Assembly: GCA_037074765.1 (NCBI GenBank)
Contig: JBAMDO010000103.1
Coordinates: 1 to 64,000, forward strand
Length of the DNA: 64,000 nucleotides
From: Mansonella perstans
Taxonomy: Eukaryota; Nematoda; Chromadorea; Rhabditida; Onchocercidae
Direction: 5' to 3'
The notes under the pieces were generated by a model. The model had not been told where the DNA came from and searched no databases. It saw nothing but the letters and a program-made list of their open reading frames with translations. The position numbers were made by a program, and so were the translations under genes. Of the stretch, positions 43,634 to 56,900 are shown one piece after another (position 1 is the first letter of the stretch; each line of letters begins with the position of its first letter).

Positions 43634-45840
43634 ATGTCAAAAGGCGTTCTGCTTGGTGACAAATTTCCGGATTTCCAAGCCGAGACCAGTGAAAGTTTTA
43701 TTTCGAGTTTCCATGATTGGATTGGCGAAGAGTATGTGATTAAAATATGTAGCTCGGTAATAGGGTTTACAACTAGAGAAAGTCATACAATGCACATGTG
43801 TAAGGTCACTGTACATCACTTGCATTGTATCCCAACTTTTGTCCGTAGATATCTCGTGGTTTTTTTGCGCAATCCCGTATGTTGACACAAGTAAAGTCAG
43901 GTTTCGTAGAACTAAGCGGAAACCGCGTAGAGTAACTTCGTCACTCCTATTATTTACCGGTAAATAACACCGGATACCGGTAGTATCAGCTGTTTCACTA
44001 GGTTTCAAGTTAATTCTAAGTGTTGTTGATCGAACTGTTTACTTTCGTATATTTGAATTCGCAGCAACTGGGCAATACTGTTTTCTCATCCACGAGATTT
44101 CACTCCGGTTTGCACTACGGAACTTGCTAGACTAGTCCAACTGGTGCCCGAATTCAAGAAACGGAATGTGAAGCTGATTGGTTTAAGTTGTGACTCTGTG
44201 CAATCGCATCGTAAATGGGCTGATGATATCATCGAACTGTACAAAATGAAGTTTGGTAATTCTGGTACCTGCTATTCAGGTGTTTTATCTTCCAACATTA
44301 CTTGTCATTATTAAGCTATTAAACATTTCCATGTTGTCATGATTCAGTCACTATCGATGTTAACTTCTGCTAGCTTCACTTAACATAGAACTGTTATAGT
44401 AAACACTTGTCATCTTATAGGAAGCAAACTACCATTTCCACTAATAGCAGATGAGAATCGTTCTTTAGCTACTAAACTGGGAATGATGGATCCGGACGAG
44501 AAAGATGAAAAGGGTGTCCCGCTTACCGCACGTAGTGTTAGTTAACCAATTCTTTTAAGTCTTGTTTTCGTGAGTTTTTTGCCATTCAAGAAAATGAAAT
44601 TTGATTAAAAATTTTACATCAAGTGATATAAATATGCGGAATTTCTGATTTCTTTGAAACCATTTTTACCCATAGAAAATGGAGCTTTAAAATCTGCAAA
44701 ATGATGCGGGGTTTCAGCAGATTTCCTGCGTTAAGCAGTATATGTAGCATACTTTTTTGTAGGTGTTCATTATTGGACCTGAGAAAACGTTGAAACTTTC
44801 CATCTTATACCCTGCAACAACGGGACGAAATTTCGAGTATGTGATGTCTTGAAAGTTTTTTTTGAGAATCATTTTCTTAAGAATTTCTTTTTGAGAAAAG
44901 GCATAATGAGTTGATTCAACAGGATGAGCTGATGAAAGCGACGATATGACAATAAAGTCCATTTCCTTTGCTTCTTGCTTATTCTTCATCTGTTCAGTTT
45001 CAAATTTAATCAAGTTTTGAGGTCTTTCCATAAGTGAAGGCAAATCTTTAAAAGTTATTGAATTACATATTTTCTTTCAATTTTGATTAAGGTTCTTTGG
45101 AAAATTTCAAGAATTACGATGTTAATCTGAGCCAAATTAGAGTAAAAAATGGGTTAACAGATCAACATACTATTTTCTACCCTCTGCAATAGAGAGCTGC
45201 CACTATAATAGTATGTAGCAGAATCAATGGAGTGAATAAGGTTCGAAAAAAAAATGGATTCCGCTCATTCAGTGTTTCCAGTTGGTGACCAGTTCAATTA
45301 CTGTGTATCTTTGAGTACTGCTGTTCCCATAACTATGAAACATTCAGGAAAAAAAGTAGCTTATATGTGCACATCTATTAGTTTACTAATATATAAATAC
45401 CAGTGTTCTCCGTATTTTGCAGTGAAATCTTGCGCGTTGTTGATTCACTTCAACTTACAGCAGTTAAACTAGTAGCGACACCAGCAGATTGGAAAGTGAG
45501 TATTTGTGCGAAATAATCTTACGAATCACTTTTGTAGGCTTATGACATTTTCCAGAGTATTGTACGAATTATAGGCGTGAAATTTTCTCGAATAGAAAAT
45601 GTAGAAAGATTAGGAATGATATCGATTAGAACCTATTAGAAGGGCTGATATAAGTACTGATATATTATTCTGCTTCCACGGTTATTTATTGGTTTAATTT
45701 TTCGACAGAGTGGTGATGATTGTGTCGTGATACCAACGATTGATGACAACGAGGCAAAAAAGTTATTTGGTGAGAAAGTAAACAATGTCGAACTACCATC
45801 TGGTAAACGTTATCTTCGCATGGTTGCGCATCCAAAATAA
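43634..45840 (+). CDS. 1-Cys peroxiredoxin (PRDX6 class)
   Basis: Six exons: 43,634-43,731; 44,065-44,279; 44,421-44,536; 44,763-44,836; 45,423-45,495; 45,709-45,840; 235 residues, the usual length for filarial 1-Cys peroxiredoxins. It reduces hydrogen peroxide and lipid peroxides through one peroxidatic cysteine. The site is intact: [14 protein letters not shown] with Thr and Cys of the PxxxT/SxxC motif at about residues 41-49. [12 protein letters not shown] and the C-terminal domain ([25 protein letters not shown]) mark the PRDX6 class; a resolving cysteine as in 2-Cys enzymes is not expected. I start at MSKGVLLG because a TTTCAG acceptor ends three bases before this ATG, as expected for SL trans-splicing or a non-coding first exon. 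The frame is open to an earlier ATG at 43,589 that would add 15 residues. Confidence 0.95.
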
Positions 45841-47096
45841 GACAGCTTTTTATTGTGTTTTCCGTTCTTATTAAAAAATTAAGCTCATAGTTTACAATTG
45901 ATGTCCAAATAATGATTGCTTGGGTTTTCGATATGATTTGACGTGTGATTTAACATTTATGTTTTATCACAACATCGATATATTTGTGTTATGCATCTGT
46001 AATCTATCGATATATTTGTGTTATACATCTAAGTTATATTTATGTTATTTATCGATATAACATATTTATGTTCAACTTCCTGTTTCCTTGTCCAGTTTCA
46101 GCCATTATTTCTGTGCTAACGTACAGCGTTTTACAAGGCAGCAAAATAGTTAGTGATCTTGACTAAACCTGTGGGGAAGGGAGGGATACTCATGTAACAG
46201 GGAATTCTGGCTTGTCAATTTTCATTGTTTTTTTTCATTTTCAGTTTGTCATTAATAATTTATCGAGATTACACTTGATTAGCTACAAAAATAGGACAGC
46301 GATATTGTGATAATGCAAAGATAATCCGAGAGGCATAAAGAATAGTTATTCCGGTTCTGTTGGCACACTGTATTCATTACTTTCTTATTGCTTTGCCAGC
46401 AAGAAATAAAATAGTAACATCAATCTTTAGAATGAGAACCGTCGGTATGAAACATTTTGCGCAGTACTTGGCTCCACTACAGACAGATGAAATCTGTGAT
46501 GTGAGTCATATAAATCGGTGATCCGACCACAAGTTCACATGCCAAAAATTCATTCCCTTCACTTCGAGCAGACTCACACTTTCCAGCCACTTATGGCTCC
46601 AAAAAGCGTTAAGAACAAATAAAAGCGAGAAATGAGAGAAATAAGTTACTCTCTTTCAACCAAACAACTGATTTCTTGAATGATTAAGTCGTCAGAACTA
46701 AAAAAAAAATTGTAATGCTTTATTGAAAAATAATGAATGGTTAAATATCGTAGAATATACATCGTAAATATCGTAGACTACTTTTTAATCAAAATTTCAA
46801 CCTTCCTTCAATCCATCTCGAAATGTTGCTCATTATCAAAGACCTACATTGATAATAATGCCAATCAAATCAAATCGAGCTGTTATGTAGGATGATGGCA
46901 ATACTTCCTTGAAGAGCTACAAATTTTCTATCATTATGGGAAATTTACCAAGATAATGAGCAGCAAAAAACAAGATTGATTCATTTGAAAAAAAATATAA
47001 CTTCATTAGCAATAAAAATGCGCCACAAACTCGACAGAAGCCAGTTTTACAGCTTCCAAAAAAAAAATTGAAAAGGGTGTCGAATTGCTTTATCGC
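45841..47096. other. Convergent spacer between peroxiredoxin and GST
   Basis: 3' flanks of both genes. It includes the short tandem repeat at 45,974-46,075 and, on the minus strand, an AATAAA at about 46,719-46,724 that could end the GST transcript. No coding exon seen. Confidence 0.6.
45974..46075. repeat. Short tandem repeat, about 32-bp period
   Basis: ATCGATATATTTGTGTTAT begins two 25-bp units (45,974-45,998 and 46,006-46,030) that are 24/25 identical. A third degraded unit follows to about 46,075. It lies about 135 bp past the peroxiredoxin stop, so it is probably in the 3' UTR or just beyond. Confidence 0.75.
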
Positions 47097-49052
47097 TCAT
47101 TGTTTTCCATTTCCATTTACCGGTATCTTTGCTGCATTACGCTGCTCGCAGTACTCCTTCAAGATAAGTTAGTTAAATAAAAGTAAATGAAACATTCCCT
47201 TGAAACATATCGATCATAGGCTTACGCAGATTCTATTGGAAACAAATCCAATCAAAATGCTTCTTTCCGATCTCGTTCTCATGTGCTTTAAGAATTTTGA
47301 AGAAATTTTAGCGAGAAGACACAACCTTAAGTCTTGGTCTCTCTCCCATTCGTTGATGGTAAGCCTTCAACAGTGGGAATTTATCCAGACAGTGTGGATC
47401 GAGGATCTGATGAATATCAAGCTCTTCGAAAAGAACAAAATCTGCGAATGAAATCTAAAAACTCATCACCGGTTAATTCAGTATTTTCAAAGCTGCAGAT
47501 AATATTGCTGTTTTTTTTTTTTTTTTTTTATACCTTATCATCTCAATCATACATTATTCTCGAGTAATTCTCACCAAATATTAATTTAAAACAATTTCAG
47601 CTTAACCAAAACTTCCTAACTTTGTCTCCCAGAATGAAATTTTTCCCATTGTCTCGTGTAGCAAGCAATCTCTCAAATTTCGCCAATTCTACTGGCAATA
47701 CATCTTTTATGTAAGAATCCTTTTCAGTCTCCTAAAACATAATGGTATAATCGAACTTTTTACAGAATGATAAATGAAATTTTCAGTAACAACTGCTCAA
47801 AAATCGGTTACTTATACACAATTTTCCTAACCTATTTTAACTGTAGTTTTTCCTTGTGCAAAAAGAATTTTTTAAAGCATCCCGAATACATATTATGTAA
47901 TGCAGAAACATGAAATCAGAGCAAATAATTCAAATCATATCATTTCACTTCATTTTTTCAGTTGCCTGTTCAAAATAATTTCCACCCAGTAAAAGGCGAG
48001 CCGAATTTCATAAATTTCGTAAATAATAATGAATAATATGTAAAAGATACATACATAGGCCTGATAAATCATTTTTGAATATTTAGCATGTAGATCACGG
48101 ATACCTTCATAGAACATATCAACATCAGTCGTTTCCAGCTCATTTCCACCATTCAAATCTATATTAATGAAACTTTTTTTTTTCAAAATTAACTGTGTAC
48201 ACAAAAAGATTGCCACCATTGTTTTAAGTCTGCAAATTATCGAGAATAGCTAACCAGTAAGCCCATTGAAAGAGTTGTACTTTTTTTATAGTACGAATAT
48301 TCTATCAAGGAAAATTAAAAAAATAGAAAAGCGCGGATGTTACGTACTACATTTGCGAGCAAGATGTCTCAGGATAGCACCCGACTGGACAATTTGTTTA
48401 TCACCGTCGTAAAGACAAGGTAATTGCCCGAATTGCTGAAGAAACAGAATAAACAGTTAAAAAACATTCGATTTTCTTTTGATTTTCAGTTATGTAGCTA
48501 GCTTACAAATTGCGACTTGATGGTAGGCCATTCATTCTTATCGATGCGATTGTCAATAAATTTTATATCTTGATCAACCAGTAGTAGACGAATTGCCTCA
48601 GCCAAGCCTAAAATGAAAAGGGAAATTTGAAAGATAATCAGCGAATAAAAAGAGAAATTAAAAATAATCTGTTAAATGAACGAAAGTTACAGACTATGAC
48701 CATTCAGAATTTTATGACACACGATGACTCTAATCAGATCGTCCAACAGTTCGGTCCCTTCACTTGATCACAATTGCCTTTTATTTTTGATTTTCTTGAA
48801 TCTCGCGCTTAATTAATCTCTAAACAGCTAACTAAAAGCTGCTATACCATAAAAGATATTGAATACACGATGATAGAAAGCGTGCAAGGGAAAACATAAT
48901 ACTGTTCGTGAAAGCATTAATTAAAATGTAAATGAATGAATAGAGAAAAACGAAAGGATATTGTATATTCACAATCATTGATTATATCCGAAAGTGACAC
49001 GAAAAAAAAAAAACTCACCTCGAATTGGGAAATATGTCAACTTGTACTGCAT
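47097..49052 (-). CDS. Pi-class glutathione S-transferase
   Basis: Seven exons: 49,052-49,019; 48,607-48,507; 48,435-48,348; 48,158-48,055; 47,731-47,621; 47,454-47,326; 47,156-47,097; 208 residues, exactly the length I recall for filarial pi-class GSTs. Conjugates glutathione to electrophiles and lipid peroxidation products. The N-terminal thioredoxin-like domain carries the catalytic Tyr in YKLTYFPIRG (Tyr at about 7) and the glutathione-site QFGQLPCLYDGD and QSGAILRHLAR segments. The C-terminal helical domain has KNFILGDKISFADF and FEELDIHQILDPHCLDKFPLLK (22 residues at about 156-177), the N-capping box region of the fold. The tail IPVNGNGKQ is typical of filarial sequences. No signal peptide. 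The Gln pair at the exon 2/3 junction (QF|QQ) may reflect a one-codon shift in the acceptor. Confidence 0.95.
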
Positions 49053-50693
49053 ATTATTCAAAATTTGATGCAACTGTTCTTATCTGAAAATATTCTTGGA
49101 ATAATTGAAAAAACATAAATAACATGAATTATTTGTCGATACAAATGCACTTTCTGCAAAAGTTTGTGTGCAGCTTTTCTTGCTAGAAATTCCTCTTGCA
49201 CCAACAGATCAAGCTAATTCCTTGATAAGTATGAAGCTTTTCAAGCAAAATTTTGATTTCATTCATACTGCGCAATTGTGGCAAATAAACTTTCGTTGGT
49301 AAACATGCCATCACTAATGTAGAATAAAATTGTATGTTCAATTATTCGTTCTCATTTCCTTTCTGTCCATCTCACTTCTGCCCTCAGGGTAAGATGAGAA
49401 GGGAGATATAAAAGGTAGAATACTGCCAGTAAATGTACTCGGTGATAGTGCATAACAATCTTAGGATCAACTTATCCTTCATTCCCACTATGCTAAGTTT
49501 CCGTATAAATAAATAAACATGTAAATAAATATAGTTGCTTTTTTTTTCTAAAATACTCCATAAATATTCTTTCTGGAAGGAATTGAAAATACATTCCAAT
49601 GGAAAATGGCAGTAAATACAATCCTAAGACGCAGTATCCCAAGAAATATCGAGATTTTTCAGTTTAAATTACAGGACTGTAGTACATATACAGATCGATC
49701 TTGGAAAAGTCCTCACTATTCTGTAATATATCTTAAAAAAAAAAAGTTGAATAAAGAAAAGCAGTCTTTTAGGTCACTTAAAGAAGAGTAAAGGTTAAAG
49801 GTTCAATCCTAGGCTATCAGATGAATTTGCTCGACGATACACGTATATCACCGTTGTAATGAACGATTTTGTCGGTTCTGAAAGGAACATGCTTTGTCAA
49901 TATAGCGCTGCAATAGGAGATAATTACGAAAGGGGAGAATCATAGGCTAAGTGGGTAAGTGGCTTTAAGTTGTTGTCTGGTGACTCGTTTACAGGCAGGT
50001 TTAACATACCTGCAGCTCAGGCATTTGACTCAGGCGTTTGTACTTATTTATGATTTTTTTATTTGTGAAAAAGAAAAGATCACTAGGTAGAGCTATTTTT
50101 TATCTCAATAATTGGATCATTAATGTGTTATGTTATGATCTCTAGCAGATCTGTAATATTTTCACATTTTTGATAGTTTCTGAAATAGATGTATAAATAA
50201 CCTGAAATTAGCAAGAAAATGTGCATTGCGCTTCTCAATGCTTACACTCTTTGGTTAATGAAATAGCTGTAAGCAGAAATGCTTGCAACATTAGAGCGCT
50301 AATCCTCCTGCATAAATTGATCTGAAAATTGCATTTCTTGGATTTTATTAAGATTTGTTTCATCGAATCTGTAAATGGCATTGTCATTTACAATATTCTT
50401 TAAATATCGTAATTGAATTCACAGTTTGATTCTTTGATTCATCTTAACATCGAAATATTCAGTTCGTTGTAATATACAAACGTGTAAATCGTTTTGTTTA
50501 AAATTGATCGAAGCTTCACCGACATGCCTTTTTCAAGTTTCATCTCACTAATACATAAAATAAAATAACTAGTCAATGCTTCAACTCTTAACTACAATAA
50601 TGTGTAAAAATATAATTAGCTTACTTTTAGTATGCGTTTTTAGGACTTTTTAGTAACTTCTTTGATAACTTATTCTCCTTAAGAAATTATTCT

Positions 50694-50725
<32 letters not shown>

Positions 50726-50963
50726 AAACATCTTTTTAAATAGACATTCTCACGTCATTCGTAATTAAATCTTTGGATTATCAAGATGTTGCAGTATTTC
50801 CAGAATTTGTATTGGTTTATAAACAAATTTTATTTGAGTGTCGAATGTTACATATATTAATCGTGATGATATTTACATCAGCTTCACCTAGTTTTCTCAT
50901 TCCATTCAATTTGTAATTTTCAGGTCTCAGTTTGTTGTTTGTTATACAAAGAGCCCCATAAAA
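49053..50963. other. Divergent intergenic region, GST to importin-5
   Basis: Contains both promoters. A 26-base A run occupies about 50,698-50,723. A box-B-like GGTTCAATCC at about 49,800 was checked for a tRNA and no cloverleaf could be drawn. No coding region supported. Confidence 0.6.
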
Positions 50964-53900
50964 ATGACGAGTTTACAAGACTTCAATAATTTAATTACTC
51001 GCATGCTTTTTCCTGAAAATGAATCAAGGAAAGAAGCAGAAAAACAATATGATCAGATTGAATTGTTATCAAAGACTCAGTTGCTGTTTCAGTTATTTAT
51101 GGACCAAAGTGCTGGTATTGAGGTATGGTTCATCAAATTTTTGTCATTACTTTCAATACCTTTCAGAAAAGTAATATGCCATATTTGTCTTCTCGGTTCA
51201 TGATCCACATCGTAAATAACCTGATAGATTGAGGGGATTCGAACGAAAGTGCGAATGAATATTCCTTTTTTACTGGATGTGAATCATTGCAGTTGTGATT
51301 GAGAGCAAGCATAGTGCTTTGCATTTACCGTATTTTCTTTATAAAAAGTTATACATTTTTTATATGTTCGGGATATTGCTAATATAGCAAGTCTGAATGT
51401 GTTTCAAAATAGAACTCCATAATTTTTAGGCACGATCGTTGTGCTTAGTGTTAATGCGACGAATTTTGTCAAGCAGATGGGATGAGTTATGGCCTGCTTG
51501 GTCCAAGGAAAATCAACAGCAGTTTTGTGAGCAGCTTTTAAAATCAGCTACTGAGGAGCAAAATGCCGTGCTGCGAAAACGTTTAACTGATGTTATTGCC
51601 GAAGTTGCTAGATCTACGATCGGTAATTTGATTTTATTACTTTCCGAATATTTCTTTCATATTTTTTTGTTTAATGGAAAATTTTTTGATTATCATACGT
51701 ACTTGGCCTTTTTGGATTTATCGAAGCATTTTTAGTTGCTAGAAACTAAATTTTAGAATATCGAGATCCTTCACAAATATTTGTGGCTGAACTGGGTTAA
51801 TTGCGGGAAGTTTGGACATTTTTGGGAATAAGAGATGTTTCACATATATTTTTTTAATTGAGACTAAAATCAGTGATTTTCGTTCCTCAACTTTATCGTC
51901 GTTTTGTTTTCGATCGAAGCATCAAAAACAAGTTTTAGAAACCGAAACAGGACGCCAAACTTGGTCAAGTGTTATTCAGTTTTTGGAATTATGTGCTTCT
52001 TCAGATGCTCCCATGTTACGCGAAACAGGCATGATTTTGCTGGAGTGAGTTGAGTGTATCTTTTATGAACTGATTTACTTAATCTAGTTTAAGAAGTGAT
52101 GAGATCATTAAAAACAGCGCTAAATGTGTGATCAAACGTAGTACTTGGTAATGGTGGCGTAGAAATTATCAGTCGCTGTTGTGGAAAAAGAAGAAATTTT
52201 TCTTCCTCCATCTTCGAAAAAACTTTACTTTGGGGCAGGAAGGTTTAGTTTCTTTTTCTTAAAGTCTTCATCGTTTTCATTCCTTTCTCTACCTTTCATC
52301 TCAAGACTGCAATAATATGTGTTATGCATTTAATCATAAAATTAGTTATGTCATCTTCTTCAATATAATTTACAGGAATGTCCCATCTGTTTTTGGATGT
52401 GATCAAGATCGTTATCTTCCTGGAATCAAGCAGATGTTCCAGTCATCATTACTTTATGGTAGCAAAGGATCTGTTAGGACTGCTGCGGTACGCGCATATG
52501 TTGCTTTCATGTGTGAAAATGAAGAAGATGACAGGGTTATTAGATCTCTTTCTGATCAAGTTCCTGCAGTTATCCAGGTGAATTAGATGTTTTTTCAAGT
52601 GTTTTTCGGAATTTTCTACTTCTTAATTTCACTTTTAACACTTTTCACTGGTGCTATATTCTTCCAGTAGTATTCTGTATAACTTGAAGTATCAAACATC
52701 GACGTATTACAGGTCTGTCAACATGTGGTAGCTACGGAAGATGACGATGATGTACCGTTGCAGTGCTTAGGGGACCTTGCAACAAGTGTCCCGAAAACTC
52801 TGCAGCCATACTTAAATGATGTATTTACACTCTGCACATCTGTAATGCTTTCATTTGTCTATTTACCGATTTACAGTACGTTGAAATTGAGTAACTAAAC
52901 CAGTAATGATTAGAGTACTTTGTCACTGGTGGAATAAGCGGTGTACACCATCAGCTGCAATGTAGGCTGTAGATCTAAATGCATTATTGTGAAATTGGAT
53001 TTCCGTTTTACTGCATATGTAGATGTCATAAACTGGAAGCTTTTACAAGCAGTGTTAGGAAGAAAAAAAGTTATCTGAAAACTCAGACACGTGGTTTTCT
53101 TTATTATATTTGATGCAATCTACATCAGTACGTTGATAGACTATAAGAAGATGATTCGTACAATCACATTCTAAGTTTCTCGGAGCCTTTTTTATCTGTA
53201 TGATCTGAATCAGTTTTACGTTCAGACAGTCGCAGATATGCAAAAAGATGATTCATATCGACATAGTGCACTCGAAGTGATGGTGTCGTTATGTGAGAAT
53301 GCTTCTAGTATGGTCAAGAAGAAAGCATCATCCTTCATTCCAACACTGTGTAAGTTTGATGGTCTGAACAACACGGGCTTATTTTCTTGCAACTGAATTG
53401 AATATATAAATTTGTTGGAGCCCATCATTCGATAAATTATTCATTGGTGTGATCGCGTAATGGATGATCAGTATACAACTTATTTCAGTAGAACAGTGTC
53501 TAGATCTGATGACTGAACTTGACGATGATGCAGAAGAATGGTTAAATTGCGATAATGCTGATGAAGATAGTGGGGAAGAGTAAGTTTGTTTGCACTTTTT
53601 TCGTGCTGAAATATATCTTAATGTAATATCAGTGACTTGGTAGGATATTAAAAAATCCATAATTTCGAAATATTTAGCAATGCTGGCATTGGAGAGTCAT
53701 CATTGGATCGTATATCGTGCAGTTTAGGAGGCAAATTTGTGTTGAATTCGTTTTTGCATATTGTACCGCGAATGATGCAAAATGGTTCATTTTCATCCTA
53801 GTTTTTCAAATCCTGTCTTTTCAACTGATTCTTACTGTGTACTTTTTTCTGCATCACATTCTTTACTGTGAAAAACCGAGGATTTTCAGCTGAAAATTGG

Positions 53901-56900
53901 AAAAACCGACACGCGGCGATTATGGGAATTTCCACCGTCGGAGAAGGTTGTAAACGTCAGATGGAACCACTTATCGAAGAAATCGTTAACAGTGTTTTGC
54001 CATTTTTAGGAGACTCTGTAAGTCAAATTTTGAATTCTTTCCTTTAGAATTTTTTCATTATTCATTACTTCTGATTAGCTAATTTCAGCATCCCCGTGTA
54101 CGATATGCAGCTTGTAACGCTCTCGGACAAATGTCAAGTGATTTTTCACCGACACTTCAGAAAAAATGTCATGAAAAGGTCGACTTGATAATTCATTTTT
54201 TACCAAATTTATTTAGGATTTTATCAGATTTATTTTTTAACATCTTATTAATGTTTATGTTTGCTTTCACGCTTGTTAAAAACTTAATTATTGGTCAGTG
54301 TAGGTCATCACATGAATTTCTAGGTTGTCAATGGTTTATGCACACTTCTGGTCGATCTAAATTGTCCACGTGTTGCAGCTCATGCTGGAGCTGCACTTGT
54401 CAACTTTAGTGAAGATTGTCCAAAAAATATCATTGCAGTTTATCTTCCACAAATAATGGAGAAATTAGAATTTGTTTTGGACCACACTTTTAAGCAGGTA
54501 TTAGCTTTATGAAGCTGTAAATAGATTCCAAGAAAAATGGTGCAGATTTAATATTCATTTAATCATTGAGGTTCTTACTTTCGAAGTTATCATAGACTTT
54601 TCATTGCTCAAAATTCTTTAAGCTTCTGGAGCGTGGCAAAAAACTTGTGTTGGAGCAGGTCATTACAACGATAGCATCAGTTGCTGACGCTGCGCAGGAT
54701 CAGTTTATTGCGTTTTACGACAGGTTTAGCTTTACTGGAGATGGTTTAGTAGAAATTATAGCTGCTGACGTCTTGACTATTGGTTTTTTATGAAGGCTTA
54801 TCTGATTTAAACTCGATATCTTAATTAGTTGGAAAGTTTCCGATAAGTCCAAATTTGTTTTTTGAGGCTGATGCCACCACTGAAGTATATTTTACAAAAT
54901 TCGAATGTCGATGAACTGAATACTCTTCGTGGCAAGACTATCGAATGTATATCTCTGATCGGATTAGCGGTGGGAAAGGAAAAGGTTTGTTTCTTTCATG
55001 TTTGTTCCATTCATCTATACTTCAGGAGTTAATAATTTTTCAGATTTATAATTCTTTTCATGTTTTATTTGCAGTTTGCCAAAGATGCAAATGAAATCAT
55101 GCAGATGTTGTTAGCTAATCAGACTCAGTTTGAGCAGATTTCAGCAGATGATCCACAGGTATGTAAGTTCCTTCACTTAACGAATGTTAACAGTTTTAGA
55201 TGCAGTCATTTAGATCTTTTTGAACTACATTCATTATCAGTGTTATTGTTTTGAAAAAACTTATTTATCAGGTGGAATACAAATTCGCTTTTAGATTTTC
55301 AAGCATTTTTTCATCAGGAGTTTTTACTGTTGTTTTATTTGACTTTCTTGAATCAGTTTTAGTGAAATTTTTATTTGTGATGGTTATTCAGAATTTTACA
55401 GATATCTTACATGATTAGTGCTTGGGCGCGGATATGTAAAATTCTTGGTGAAGAATTTGCTGCTTTTTTACCACTAGTGATGGCTCCAGTATTACGGGCT
55501 GCATCAATCAAGCCTGATGTCACTTTGATGAATGACGACGATGTTGCTAATCAAGTAGAGGACCCTGATTGGAATTTTGTTCCTCTGGGTGATCAGAAAT
55601 TATTCGGTAAGTTGATCTTTCAATTTTTTTTTCAACTAGTTTTTTTATTATCGAAATAGATATTGTGACAATTTTTGATTACTTGAGAATTTTTGAACCT
55701 CGAAATTAACGAAGAGAAATTCTCAGGTATAAAAACGGCTGGATTGGAAGATAAAGCCACGGCTTGCGAAATGCTTGTTTGCTATGCCCGTGAACTTAAA
55801 TCGGCATTCAGCCCTTATATCGAACCAGTTACTCAACTAATGCTTCCTCATCTTAAGTTTATGTTCCATGATGGTTAGTAAATAATGCATGTTTATTATG
55901 GTTGTGAAATGCTGCAAAAATTATCGTAGCGGGATAAGACGTGATTTTTCATTAATTTTGGAGATAAGCTTTTAATTCTTGTACGCCATGTGGCTAGCAT
56001 TGCAGTTGTAAAGAAATAATTTACTCTGTAAGTTTGTTTGTTTCTTAAAATTTCTTAAATGTTGCAGCTGTCCGTTCTGCAGCGGCCGAAATTTTCCCTT
56101 GTTTACTGGAATGTGCTCGCAGTAGAGGTGATCAGTTTAGGATGCAGCTTTGGAATGCTGTTATATCAGCGTACAAAGAAGCTATCGATGGAGAGCATGA
56201 CAAAGAAGTGCTAGCTGATCAACTTCATGGAGTAGCACAGTGTGTCGAGGAATTGGGTCCATCACTGATTATGCAGGAGCAGTTGGAACTAATCCTTGGT
56301 ATCGTCAATCAGCAAATGGTAGAATATAATGAACGGTGTATAGAGCGTGGAAAACATAAGGATGAAGATGATGATGAAGAGGATGCAGCAGAAGCGCTGA
56401 ACGATGAGTTGGAAGAGGAAGCAGGTGTACTTGCACGTATTTCAGATGTTATTCATAGCCTTTTCAAAGCATTTGGCGAGAACCTCATGCCATATTTTGA
56501 AAAATTAGCGAACTACTTTGTCCCGTTGCTGGATTCGCGAAGGTACTATAGTGAAAGGCAATGGGCCATTTGTGTATTCGACGATTTGATTGAATACGGT
56601 GGTGAAGCGAGTATCAAATATCACTCATCTTTTTATGGTCCTATGCTTAATGCTCTCGCCGACGAATATCCGGAAGTTCGTCAAAGTGCAGCATATGGAT
56701 TTGGAATTATGGGACAGCATGGTGGCAGTAATTATGCACAGGCGTGCGCAGGTGGAGTCCCTTTATGATAATTTTACAGAAAATGAAAAAGCGCGACGTT
56801 AGACTGAAGGGATGGGAGAAAAAACTGTAGATCTCAGCTATAAAAGATCGTTCAGAAAAAGTGAATGGAAAAGGAGAGGGGGAATGGTGATTATAAGATG

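Noticed and set aside
43637..44008. Minus-strand open frame of 123 residues
   Set aside because: Antisense to the first peroxiredoxin exon and its intron; no domain and no splice support.
47334..47500. Plus-strand frame reading PFVDGKPSTVGIYPDSVDRG, at first sight like a metabolic enzyme fragment
   Set aside because: It is the exact antisense of GST exon 6, whose minus-strand frame fits the family residue by residue.
49790..49815. GGTTCAATCC, similar to a tRNA box B
   Set aside because: No box A at the right distance and no acceptor or anticodon stem can be formed.
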